A stretch of 64,000 bases of DNA, from NCBI GenBank assembly GCA_005281725.1, contig SSBO01000012.1, positions 3,144,194 through 3,208,193 on the forward strand. The letters are read 5' to 3'. A model generated the notes under the pieces. It made no database searches. It had not been told where the DNA came from and was given only the letters and a program-made list of their open reading frames with translations. How positions within the stretch are numbered: position 1 is the stretch's first letter; each line of letters begins with the position of its first letter. The stretch is from Wuchereria bancrofti (taxonomy: Eukaryota > Nematoda > Chromadorea > Rhabditida > Onchocercidae). The translations under genes were made by a program, and so were the position numbers. Below, piece after piece: positions 13,201 through 25,800 of this stretch.

Positions 13201-15030
13201 TCCACCACTGAAAACATCATGCAAAAAGACTTTTAAAATCTCGAAAATTGATGAGCTTCAAGTTAAATAAGTTAAATATACAAGTTAAAATATTTCCTGC
13301 CCACCCTCCTACCTTTTTGATTGCCAAAAAGGGATAGAGGGATAGTGAAGAAGACCATCTCTCTTCAAGAAAAACATTTAGATGCATAACCAGTTGTGAA
13401 ATTCTGTGACGACACATCATGAGAGTGAATTTGAGGGTAAGTTACACCAGAAAGTTTTTGATGAATGATGGTGCACTTAGACAACTTCTGCTATTATTAC
13501 ACTTCCATGTTAACCACAATACCGAATAAAATTTGAGTTCCGTCAATGAATTTTCGCACTGGAATTAAAAATTAGCGAATTTCAGGCTATATTTCAACTC
13601 GAAGGTGATAGAGAAATTATTAAGAACTATTATTAACTGATTAACGACAAAATTTGCTGCTACATCAGATAAATTTGCGTTCTGTTCAGCGTTATCCGGA
13701 ATAATATGAAAATCATTTTAGACCTAAAATACAATATTACACACTCCTAGAAGATCTGCTCAACACAACCTTTTTAGAATAACGTTGAAGATAGAGAAAC
13801 ACGATCAAAAAAATGATCTAACTAATTGTATATCAGTGCATCAAGCTTAAATGTGAATTATATGCAACAGTTGTTATTACAAAAAAAAAAAAATATTTCA
13901 AACCGACTTTTCCAAGTACCGAACAATGAACAATTTGAGTAATTTAATTGTAAATCGGTAATAAAACAACATAAGTACCGAAAGATAATATAACATAAAA
14001 AATCCTTTAATGCTAAGTGTTCTGCATTCTTTATTTGCGTCCTAATTAAAAGTGATGGATGGAACATTTAGCACAATCACAGAAACTCAAACTTTACTGG
14101 GATTGATAATGTTAGGGAAATGACTAGTATTTAATTGTTTATGACTATTTAATTGTTTTTTTAATTGATTCTTGAATTGCAACATTTTAAAATTATTACA
14201 ATCATAACAACTCGTAGCAGATATCCGTATCTGAAGTTTCATTGTTCAGCCGGTACTGTATGATAACATTTGCCTCATTTTGCTCGAGACAACTAACACA
14301 GAAACTTCAGTGACAGTTTAAAAAAGCGACAACTATTTAAATGAAAAAAAAATGTGACGAAAGTTGGGACGCGGAAAAGGGAGGGAAACTACTTCAACCA
14401 CAAAAAACAGCTATATTCTCAAGTTAGCAAAATACATATGTCTTCGATTATTGGGATGACAGTAAAATTTTCAGATTAGAAATTTTTGATAAGCATGACA
14501 GAAATCCAAAAGTTGGGAAAACAGAAATCAAAAGACTTGACTGATAAAGATTTGATATAACAATCTTGGTTTTTTGAAAATATTTTTCTTCATGTGCACC
14601 CTGCAAATTTATTAAAATTTATGGTAGAAGACACTTTTTAGTAAGCTTTTAAGGACCAAAATTTCTTTTGTAAATAACTATATGCAGTTGTTTTTCTAAT
14701 GACACAATCAAAATTTAAAGAAAATGTATTTTATGAAGCAAACACAGCCTCATGAACTATAAATTAATTTGTACAAGAACTGATAGTGCAAAACAAAAGT
14801 AAATATCCTAAATGGATAAGAAAAGAAAAACTAGACAAATTCACAGGATCCCATATATGCGAATCAACTAAATACACTACAACTATTCCACAACACAGTT
14901 GGAAAAAAACTAAACCATTAAAAACTTAGACTTACAACTTCAAGTCAGAATGCACAAACGAAAAAGCTTAGAATAATCCCAGATTTGCGAAAAGTTCTTC
15001 CGGTATAGTATTGGAAAGAAAAAACCTTGG
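10260..15030. other. Gene-poor stretch with one doubtful gene candidate
   Basis: No gene is firmly supported. Between about 13420 and 12786 on the minus strand three frames can be partly connected by plausible splice sites (see findings), but the protein is unrecognised and one junction does not phase well. The remainder is AT-rich and shows only chance frames. Confidence 0.5.
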
Positions 15031-15039
15031 CTCGCAATC

Positions 15040-18000
15040 TCAGCTGTCAGTTTGTGACAAACCAGCTTGATGTGAGGACCATTCCTCTAATTCACCTTTT
15101 GCCCAAAGCCAAAACATAAATGAGCCGAATATATAAATGCCTGATGTAAAAAAGAACACGGCATGCCATTCGCTGCGCAACTAAAATGATTTCGTATATT
15201 TATTTTTTACCTAATGGGAACGATTGCCAACATTTTACGAAAGAACTTGTTTTTAGAACACGAAAGCAAACAAGCAAAATTGAAAATTTCTTCATTTGCA
15301 TTTCTTGCTGAACGTCTTGCAGACTGATAAGGAACTAAATTAGCTGAAACAATATGAAAACTACAAAACCTGATTTTTGACGACTGCACCAACAAATAGC
15401 GGGCTAATCATTCCTGGCAATGTAGCTAATGTGTTCGAAAAACCCATAAGGTGACCAGCATACTATAAAAACCTAACTCGCTTCACTTTAAATTAACAAA
15501 TTTCATTACACATTACGAAGAAAAAAACCCTTCAAAATCTATGCTCTCAGCTTCTTAAAACTAACCCATTCAACTACACGATTTTTTGAACATCACATCT
15601 ACGGTTCAAAGAAGCAGTACGCTTTCAGTGAATTTCAAAAAAAAAAATCTCTGCAGTTACCTGCGGAGCGATATCGAGATAATTGACGGAGAATGCACTC
15701 CATGCAAGACCACCCAAACCAACAGAAATTACCAGTGAAATAAGCACCAACAACCTGTGCATTTCTGCGGTTGCTAGCAACAGAAATGCTGATTCCCCTA
15801 ATAATCCTAGAAATTTTGAAATTTGAATTCATAAGGAATTTTAATCACTGGAAATTTTAATCACTGGGGATGATATCAAGATAGCTGGGAGAGACAGCTG
15901 CTAAGACGAACAAGGCATACCGAACTCTAAACTAACCTAAACAGCAGAAAACTTTTCTGGCTTTTGTAGTAGACCACATATAGTTTTTCCTAAGATAATC
16001 AGTGAAACCACCAGCGGTTAGAAGCACAGCGCCCATTACAAAATACGGAAGAGACGACAGAGATCCAGCCTGTTAAATTACTTTTGAGTAATTTCATTTG
16101 AAAAGCTTTATAATATGACAAACATAAAAAAGAGGTCATCTGTCAACATATATCCAAAAACAAAAATTACTTCTTCACGGTCGTAACTAAGCAAATTTTC
16201 TATTATCCGTGGCAAACTTGTCAACATTATATAAAATCCCCAATTCTGACACACATGTGCAATAACAATGGCCCAAACGGCTTTACTTGAAAGAATGCGT
16301 CTCCATGGAACAATCTGAAATTCACTGCTAATAAGTGCTAATATAACTAAAATGAATAATTATATTAGTTATATGGAAAGCATACAAAGTGTAACAGAAT
16401 AGAACAAAAGAGGTTAAAAGCCACGAAATTTTAGAATGAAACTTGGTGTAAAAAAAGTTGAAAATTTGGCTAAACAACGAAACTGAAATGAAACTTCAGT
16501 TACATTACTGATATCCAGGATTTTCTACAATATCAAGATATTGTTTTGACTTGTATATCTCGAGATTTCGGTAACCATTTTTCCTTATTTGAACAGCGGA
16601 GTCCAGAATTAAATTATTTAGCTCAACGAAGCACTCTTCACTCACTACGATTAAATTCTATCTTACAGAACTTGCTGCTTGTTTAGTCCCACGCTTCAAC
16701 AACGTTAGCTCATCCGTGCTTATATTTGGATCGTTCTCCGGTAAATCATGAAACATTTTGACCCATAAAAAGCACCACAACAAAGCGGATATCCCTGAAA
16801 CGTCCGAATAACTGATTTTGAGCCAACTTCAATAACACATTTATCTGCAGTAAACTACAAGAAAGAGTCTTTGTTTCACTCAAACTTATTTCAAATATCT
16901 GTTCGTCCGTCATCATTTCTGAGAGCTTACCGCAAAAATAAAATATGGATGGCCATCCGAAATGATGACCAACAATAGCTGATACAGGCATTGCTATGAC
17001 TGTTCCGAAATAGGAACCAGAGTATGAAATTGCGCTCATCCGAGTTTTTTCCATCGTTGGTGCCCAGTTTCCCAATATAGCATGCATTGCTGGATATGAA
17101 ACACCCTAAGAGTATACTTGGCAAATTTATATTAATTAATATATATATATATATGAATAGAAGGCTTGCGGCAATTTTGATCTTATGAATAATGAATAAA
17201 AACAAGCACTCATTACACTTGGTAAAGGAAAATTTACCTCAAAAAGTCCTTCCCAAAATCTTGCGGCAATTAATGAACCTTTTCCAAATTTTGCTAGTGG
17301 AGGAGAAAGCAAAGTGAAAACAGCAGTACCTGTAATATATGGAGGGATTCTCATGGAGTTAGAAACGTTGCTAGCAAAAATGAATTTCGTATTTAGAAAA
17401 AGAGAGTCATAAAATTTTAATATAATCCGTACAATGTTTCTCGGGTCTGGGCCAACGAAACATAGAATTTACCGAAAACACTTGCGCAATAAATGAATTT
17501 TCCACCGTAATGATGTGCCAAATAACCACCAGGAAGTTGTGTTAAAAAGTAGCCATAAAAAAATGCTCCCAGAATAGCACCTTGTGCTATTGTGTCCCAC
17601 TCGAACTCAGCTTTCTTCTGCAGTAATTTTTAAGCTTAACTGAACTAAAAATCTATAAAATTCGTTTAAAAAAAATCAAATAGTTTGTAGGAGCCGAAAA
17701 TGAAATCCGTCAAGTACGCAATAGCCATGTGTTGAATTCGGACGTTCCCATTTAAATAATTAAGTAGAGTGAATTCAACTACTCAAAAATGAAACAGCTG
17801 AAATTTTGCAATCATGATAGCTGATATAATGGTCGGACTTGGTAATCTCTTTGTGATCAGTAACTAAATGATCAAATTATATGCAATACTTCTGATTCAG
17901 CTAAAATGCCTTGCCTTAGAATTTGAATGTATGAATACCGGAAATTAAATAAGTGCATACCACTTGCTCTCCGTCTACAGTGGTGACAACCGTATCGCTA

Positions 18001-18119
18001 GTCATTTGAACGATGGCAACTGATAAATTTGCCCTCATTGCGTAAATATTGGCAAATCCCAAAAATGCCAATATCACGACAAGATGGCGTCGCTGTAAGT
18101 AGCATTTCGACAGGTGCAT
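15040..18119 (-). CDS. SLC17-family anion transporter (451 aa), complete
   Basis: A major facilitator protein of the SLC17 branch (sialin, vesicular glutamate and Na/phosphate transporter group), expected to move organic or inorganic anions across a vesicular, lysosomal or plasma membrane. Ten exons in transcription order: 18119-17961, 17617-17473, 17329-17238, 17105-16931, 16794-16667, 16314-16171, 16069-15937, 15806-15661, 15462-15370, 15180-15040. All phases agree, and the model needs no frame repair. Family signatures: YAMRANLSVAIVQM in the first helix (Arg29), FFYGYFLTQLPGGYLAHHYG, ARFWEGLFEGVSYPAMH (Arg125, Glu132) and WAPTMEKTRMSAISYSGSYF. It ends with a short cytosolic tail, WSSHQAGLSQTDS. 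The length is slightly short for the family because both tails are short. The substrate cannot be assigned from sequence. A splice acceptor (18129-18128) lies 8 nt upstream of the ATG, consistent with trans-splicing or a non-coding first exon. Confidence 0.95.
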
Positions 18120-18127
18120 TTTTGATC

Positions 18128-18135
18128 CTAAAATT
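18128..18135 (-). promoter_or_regulatory. Probable spliced-leader trans-splice acceptor of the SLC17 gene
   Basis: The minus strand reads ttaattttag immediately before the 8-nt leader of the transporter ATG. No upstream coding exon joins in frame: the frame at 18689-18616 would be out of phase. A trans-spliced leader or non-coding exon is therefore the simplest reading. Confidence 0.5.
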
Positions 18136-18199
18136 AAAATAATGATCGACGAGGAAAACATTTAAGCAGACAGAATAAGTCTCAAACATTTTATCTGAC

Positions 18200-21100
18200 A
18201 CGCAAAACCACGTCACTTTATGGATCGTTCTATCACAATATCATATGGCTAACTTCCAAACGATTTTTGCTCATAAAAAGTTACGAGTGATCCGAAATTT
18301 CGTTGCCAGATTTCCTATCAGAAACGAGATAATTTTTTGACATCCTCCAACTCTTTCAAGCACCCATGAAGGGATTTTCCAACTGATCGTTATCTTAATT
18401 CTAATCCATTTACTCGCCACAGGATATATTTTACATTTCATTCGTATTTCCGCAATTTACCAAAGATAATGCCATGCAAAAAATCTTTCCTGTCGTTGAA
18501 CCAAGTTTTCAACACATAAATGATATGCAACTCAGTGTGAATAAATTCGAAAAGTTAACTATGAAATGCGAAACAATACAGTGCATCTCCGCAGTTTATA
18601 TATATTGGAAGATACCTGAGATTGAGTCGATGTCAGCGGGATTTGCTGCACCATATTGTAACACGGACATACTGCTTTCAGTTGATTAGCTCGTTGGCGA
18701 AGAAAGCGCTGTCCTCGTGTCAATGCTGCTATTTTTATTGTCGTTTTTGTAAAGAGTGAGCTCTCGCTACTATTACCCAATATTAGCAGCACATAAGCAC
18801 ACACACAACATAAACGACACAAATCAATTCAACCTTCAACACTGTCACAGTCGTCCAGCGTGAAGGCTCGACGTAAGTAGCCTCTGAAGCCCACCCATTA
18901 TGGCAGATAGCATCAACAACAAGTAAAACATCTGCGTAAAGAAACAGTTGTATGCTCATTTCTTAATGAACTTATCTCGAAGTTAGATGAGACTGGAATT
19001 ATTCGAATATTTATCAATAAATAGAAGGAAAGCAAATGGACATGTTATGGTGCTTACTGTGTATTGAAACTTGCTTGGCCTCTTAAATAATAAACAAACA
19101 GAAAAGTTTTAGAAACTTTCTGTTTGGAAATATTTAGTAAACATACAAATTTTGTTGTCTCAAATTCGTTTTGTCTTCTTCCATTTATGGGAACTTTTGG
19201 ATTTTTATTGAAAAATTTCGGTTCCATGCTTTGGAAATAAAAAGACAAGAAATTGTTTTACTGACATTTCAATTTTCAATAGTTTTATGGAACAACGAAA
19301 AGTTCTTTTGTTGTTGATGGTATTATAAATACCAAAATAATCTAGCATTTAAACAACAAAAAAAATTTGCTATTGTTGCCATCTCAAGATGTTATTTTAA
19401 CTTTGCTATGTTCTATTTTTTTGGTGTAATGAAGTTTCATTTTAAGTAAGAATTACGAAGAGAAATGCATATGAAACTATTGTTAGTATTGCCAGAAATT
19501 TCCGCATTTTGATAGAAAAATAATTAGTTTTATATTTAAAAGGAATAACAAAATTTTTCGCGATTATAATTTCTGGCTGATTTCAAGCGTATTTGGCAAG
19601 CCTGACACATATTTATCAAAACAACATTTCGTATCGACTACTTCGTTTTGTGTCCTTACAAATTCATCATATACAAAAAAAAAAGATACGTGATTAATTT
19701 ATGGTTAATTTTATTTTTCTTTTTGAAGCTAAAGAAAATGTGATAATATATCCTTTAAAGATTTTTGTTGATTATGTTAAGATATAGAACTACCGACAGA
19801 TTTCAAACTTAAAATATAGGAGGCCCCACTAGCATAATCATGTGTTCAGCAGTCGTGCAAAGTGCATGCAACTCATGCATCAAAAAATCCCAAAATAATT
19901 AGCAAACTTCGTAGTTTTTTCGTAACAACTCTGTTCCATCTATCAAAAATAGCAAAAATCTTCCATTTTTGCTATTTTTGATTCAACTTTGAAACTCGGA
20001 TGTGGAATTCCCAAATTACTGCTGAGTGAAATTTTCAGCTTCCAGCTTAGAGAAGCCAATTTATGTTAACATTATCAAGATAAAATATCCTTTAAATTTG
20101 TTGCACAAACTTTAATTCTGTTAATAGGTCCCATGTCACCATCGCCTCACTTAATCCAATTTAAATAACAATATAGTGACGATGGACCCTAATTTGAATA
20201 CAAAAAATAAAAAATTTTGAGATTGAAAGTTGAAAGATCCGATCGTTTTAGTACTGACCCCTCACCTTTTCAACCACCCAACAGAAGTTAAAATTTAAAA
20301 AATTGAAACGCAAACAATAAAAAGTCTTTTCATCTATGCTGTTATTCATAATCGTAATGAGTCATCAATAATTTGTGAAATGTTAGAAATGTGAAATTCA
20401 TAGTTTAGTTAAAGCAGCCAACTGGACACGGATTCACACGCGCGACATCATTCAGATAAGATTTTTTTTATATTTATGAAATATAAATTAAATTCATACG
20501 TCATTCCTTTGATTCAGAATCAATTCAAAAAGCAGAACTGTAGACGGTGTGGGACTAGTTATATTTGACAGTTTCAAATTCGGAAAATGCGAAAGATGGA
20601 AATCGATTTTCTGATGATACGAATGAATTAACTTGTCAAATGGAAACAGCAATTATTCTTAAAATGGCAAAAGACATCGCATTTCTTGGTCTTAGATTTG
20701 ATTAATTAACGTGGGATAAATACTCTTCATTTGCTTTCATCAAGTTCTTGTCAATTTGAAACATTACTACATAGTAAGCAAAGACTGCTTTATGCTTTAA
20801 GGACAGTGGAGGAAGTAGCAAAGAAGGTTGGAAAATAACAATACAAAAGTAATTTCAATTACTATGAAGAAAAGTTACAATAATATGAAAACACACTGAA
20901 TCCTCAGTAATTCGTATATGGATTTTTCAGCTCATTAGTTCCACTGTTCTTTTAAAATCATTTTTTTGGCTGCGTTTTTCTGACGAAATAGTACTCAATT
21001 AAAACAAACTGAATGTGGGACGTATATAATCGAAGCTATTTTAAGAAAATCACCAAAATATCTCAAGCATACAATTCAAGCCGTGAAATGAATTGATGGA

Positions 21101-22890
21101 GTAAAACTATGGTTAATAACAAGAATTTTTGAACCAAAAAAACTATTGCATGGTATAAACAGCTACTTTATTGAGTTCTTGAAAGAAATGACATTCCGGA
21201 ATCTTTTGACTTAGACTCACAGGTTTCTGAGAGGATTAGAAATATGCATTTACTTATCTAAATTTTCTAAGATTGTATCTAAGATGTATCTAGATCGAAA
21301 GAATTTATCTACTCCAAAATCCGGTGATGACCAGGCTTATAATGGAAAGATTGCGTCTTGCAGAACGGTGACCCAGCTAATGATGTTTGACTACTGAAAT
21401 TTCCATTTTAACTATTCGCTATCCTATTTGCTATGACACGGAAACCAATCGCACCAGCAGGAGTTGGACTGCTGAGCATTTCATCACTATGAAATTGATT
21501 TCTGTGTACTGCCCAACCAGTTAAAACCAAAACCATTTAGTGAGAGAAATGCCTGGCATTATGACTGCCTCCAATTAGTTACCCATTGCACTGGGCATTT
21601 AACCACTAAATTGGTTCATGTAAAAAACTCACCTGCAAAAGGTGCACTTCGACATAAATAAACGTTCCCCTTTTCAATCAAAACAAAATTCACAAAATAA
21701 TTTTACGTTCGAAGGTCAAGACGGTCTGAAGATTGCACTTATCATGAAACAAGTATTGAACCCAACCAAACCTCAGTTTAAAGAATGTAATTTATGATTT
21801 TTACAAAACAAAAGTATACATCATTTCCAAGCACTATATCTTCGTTGCTTACTTTAGTGAAAACAATCGATATCATCAAACTGTAATAGTAAAAGGGACT
21901 GCGAGATAGAAATCCAGATTAGTTAATCTTGTAACATGAAAGTCAGCTTCATTGACTTCATTCAGGAAAGAGGAACCATTGTTTGCAGAACAGCAAAGAA
22001 AATTAAAGGTGAACAAATATATAAGCAGTGAAAAAACAGGAAAAAATTATACAAGTAGTCCCAAATCTAATAAAAAGTTGAGGTACAAATGCAAAGGTAT
22101 CCTTCACACTACACACTACAACTGCACTTAATATCTGCTTTAAACTGCGAAAAATTTCAACACCGTCACACCAAACTAGAAGGGTGTCAATAACATCTAT
22201 ATAAAGATTTGTGGCGAAGTAAGTGTATAGCAAGAAAAAAACACCATAGCATTTAAGGTTGAAAAACAACAGTCTAATTTTAAAGGAGAAATAAATAAAT
22301 AGTAATAATGACTTATTAAGCTAGCATAAAACTTTGCTGAAATTTGCAGAAGCTGTCAGTTTCCCACTTACGGACTTCACAGGACATATAAATTTTCTTT
22401 AACTTACTGATTGAAAAATAAGCTTTCTTTGAATTCTATATAAGAAAGAATTATCCCTACGAGCAAATGAGGTATAGGGTTATCCGTTCATGCAGACCAG
22501 AAACGAGCAACATAAACGAATCATCAAAGATTTGTCATCGAAACACATTTACAATAATAATTTGATCAATTAATTTGAATGGTATTGCCTCCAATAATTT
22601 TGTTCTAAACTGTGGTAATCTAATGACGTATCCAACATTTTGGACTTTTTTACTCAAAAATCAAAGAAATATCCCGATCTATAAATGGTCCACTATACGC
22701 AAATTTAATGAAATAAATAACAAATACAATTAACCTGAAAAAGATGTACAAAATGTATAAAAAGATGTACAAAATCAAACCATCAACTAATATCAGCTTC
22801 GCTGATGAATCAAACAACTAATTTATATTCCTTATTAACTAACAGTAAGTACATTTTATATACAATGTAGGGAATATATATAAATAAACA
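18200..22890. other. Intergenic stretch between transporter and trehalose synthase
   Basis: No gene is supported. It contains an 18-bp-stem hairpin at 19942-19982, a short duplicated word (aaaagatgtacaaaat, about 22738-22774) and an 88-codon hydrophobic chance frame at 22003-22269 (-). The transporter's upstream sequence and the synthase's 3' UTR lie at its two ends. Confidence 0.6.
19942..19982. repeat. Hairpin with perfect 18-bp stem
   Basis: atcaaaaatagcaaaaat at 19942-19959 is exactly reverse-complementary to 19965-19982, with a 5-nt loop (cttcc). It lies in intergenic sequence on either strand. Confidence 0.85.
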
Positions 22891-22899
22891 TAGGCGAAA

Positions 22900-25800
22900 T
22901 TACTCTTCATCTTCATCATCATCTCCCTGTGGCCGAATTGTAATTTCACGTACGGTTGCATTTGCCATCGCGCCAAGTAAAACCTTTAACAAAGCAATTT
23001 TATAAGTAGGGAAATTAAGAATGTTGGTTCAGAATACCAGCACATTGAAGTTTTTAGGGCTGCTTGAATTATCTAAGGATCATCATTTCATTGCTATAGC
23101 TTGTAAATGGACAACAGAATAAAGCAACCTTACTTCTGGGCAAGAGACGAAGACATAGTGGTCGTTTTCATAGGTTCCGCAGAGTGAGCGCACTTTTTCT
23201 TGCAACTGAGGATTTGTTGTGACCCAAATTGTGTAAACATTCGTTGGTGAACAAAGCAAGCATTCCTCAAGCATCGGTAAATCGGTCTCAGAGTCACCAC
23301 ATACCAAAATTTTACCACAGTTTAGTTTCAACCCCATTTTTGATTTGATCAAACGAATCCCATGACCCTTATTGAAAATACGACCAGAAATCTTTGCCTA
23401 AAATGGAGGTCTAATAGGAACGGAATAAAAAAATTAGGATTTAGCAGCAAAAAGCTAATCAATAAAGCTGAGTTTAATCAAGACTGAATATGCCGGCCAA
23501 AATTGTCTCGCAGAAATTAGATTTCACGAATTTCTAACAACTGGTATGCAAATATTTGCACTAAAGTTTTTTTTAAAGAGCAATTTGCACTAACTTCATC
23601 TTACCAACCATGTATAATGCGGTCAATAAAAATGAGGATTCAATAAGGAGATCGAAAATTACCGTCGCACTGTTGACTTCAGACAGTGCTACTTTCGTGA
23701 ATATCTTCAAATCGAATTCACCCTCTCGTAATGTTAAAGTTGTAGCCATAGGATCCACTTCGTTCACTATTTTACATACTGCTTGATATCTGAAAATATC
23801 ATAGCAATAAAATTTTTTATTTGACTTTTCATAAGATTATAAATTCTCTTTCCATGGACGTTTAAACCAGATATTTTTTAACTGACGGTTAGTATGAATT
23901 TATTAGTTTTTAGCTTCCTTAAGAAATTTAAAAAAAAAAAAAAAACGAACAAAAGAGATGAACGATGCTTAGGAACTGAATAGTTAACATCTTGCCGAGC
24001 GATCGTAATATGTCCATAATGTCTCTGTAAGCCGGAACCAATCCACGTGAAGTTACGATATTCCGGTTGTTCAAGCAATTCTTCCAGCTGAAATACATCG
24101 CATTAAACTTTTATTAAATAATTCAAATATCCCATTTTAATCATGAACTGCTCGTCATACTCTTTCAAAGACACTCGTCAATAAAGCCAGGTCTGCGTCA
24201 TTAACACTATCATCTTTGAACTGCAGCGATGGATTTAAATACCATTCACGACCAGCAGAAGCGCCATATGCATAGTAGCCTTAAAAAAATACTCCACTAA
24301 GCAAAAATGAGCTACAGAAATATTTAAAACATGACTCATTGCTACCAAAATTTAAGAATTTTCGATTTGTATTTAAGAAAAAGGAAAGTACGAACGAACC
24401 TTCTGGCATTGTGCTGACGTTCAAAACACCAATATGCATCAACGGTGATGTGGTAACAATTGCGCAAAACTGAGCACAACGTCGAGCAAATTGTGCCTGA
24501 AGATTCCTATTCTTGACGAATATGCCTCAAAATATTCATAAATTCCAGAAAAGACAAACAAAAAATACAAATACGTTAACCTTCAAAACACTAACATGCA
24601 TCAAAGGTGTTGACGCAGAAGGTTTATAATTGACATACACAACTTTGGATATCCAAGAAGTACTAAATTTAAAAGTACTTGGATGACGGCAGAGTATGCT
24701 GGTTGAATGCTGGTTGGGTAAGAACACGAATACGATTTCAAAGTACCATCACGATCGGTAAAAAAATGTTGAAAATGATCACCTTCAGTTAATAAGGCAA
24801 AAGCTTTATTAACTTCATCAACGAAAGCAGTTTGTCCAGAAGGATGATAACTTGCAAGAGTCTGAAAAATAATACAATCAATCGATGCAATAGTGTAATG
24901 ATAAGGATAGCTTACAACCAACCAAGTATACGAGAGTGAAAATTCAAGTTCAAAACTAACCATAACAAACTGCTCCACATTATTGATTTCATCACTTTGA
25001 ATAAATCTGAGGAACTCAAGGTCATTTTCTAATTCAGCCAATTCGTTTGTTATATCAAATTTTACAGTCATATGTTGGCCACCCTCATCCGAATCATCGC
25101 CTGCTGCTGCAGTCTCCAAAATCAGAGTGTGCGTACGATGAACACATGAGCTTTCAAGTGATGCCTACAGAAAAGTTTCTTCGTTCGTAACTTAAATAAT
25201 ATATTCCCCACAGAAACAATACTCTAAGAAAGTCCCATATAAAATATTTCAGTGTATAAGAACAATTTTAACCTTTGCATTTTCCAGTGAAACGGAGAAG
25301 TGCGCTCGAATTGCAATCCCTTTCAGAACTCGTTCAGCAATTTGTCGACGCACCTGACATGTCTTATCCATGAGTTGATAAAAATCGGCCAGCAGTTTTA
25401 CCTGAATACAAAGTCAACATGAATTATTAAATTACTACGATTTTTTATCAAAAATAAAAATTCATTAATCCTTAGAAATCATTTCAACACAAAAGAATAT
25501 AGAATTATGACAATCATACAAATCAGTAGAAATATGGATGTTGATGGCTAATACGTGTTTCAATAATGCATACCTCAGTAAGTCTGATTACTTCATGGGT
25601 CCATGAGGGATCTAAGAAAGCTGTACTCCATTCATCGATATCATGGCTCATCAAATACTGGTTTAAAAGAATCCCGTGACCACGTCTTACCTCAAGAGAT
25701 TCTGTAGCAGCTTTGTAAAAGCAATCCGCAAATGTCTAAATTTATAAGACATTCAGGAATGGTAAAATATAAACCAGTAAAAGAATTAGTTAGTCCTCAA

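Noticed and set aside
18559..18822. Possible upstream coding exon of the SLC17 transporter
   Set aside because: Its donor near 18616 is in phase 0, but joining to the acceptor at 18128 puts the transporter out of frame. At most it is untranslated leader.
22003..22269. 88-codon hydrophobic frame on the minus strand
   Set aside because: No recognisable motif and no splice or promoter context; probably a chance frame.
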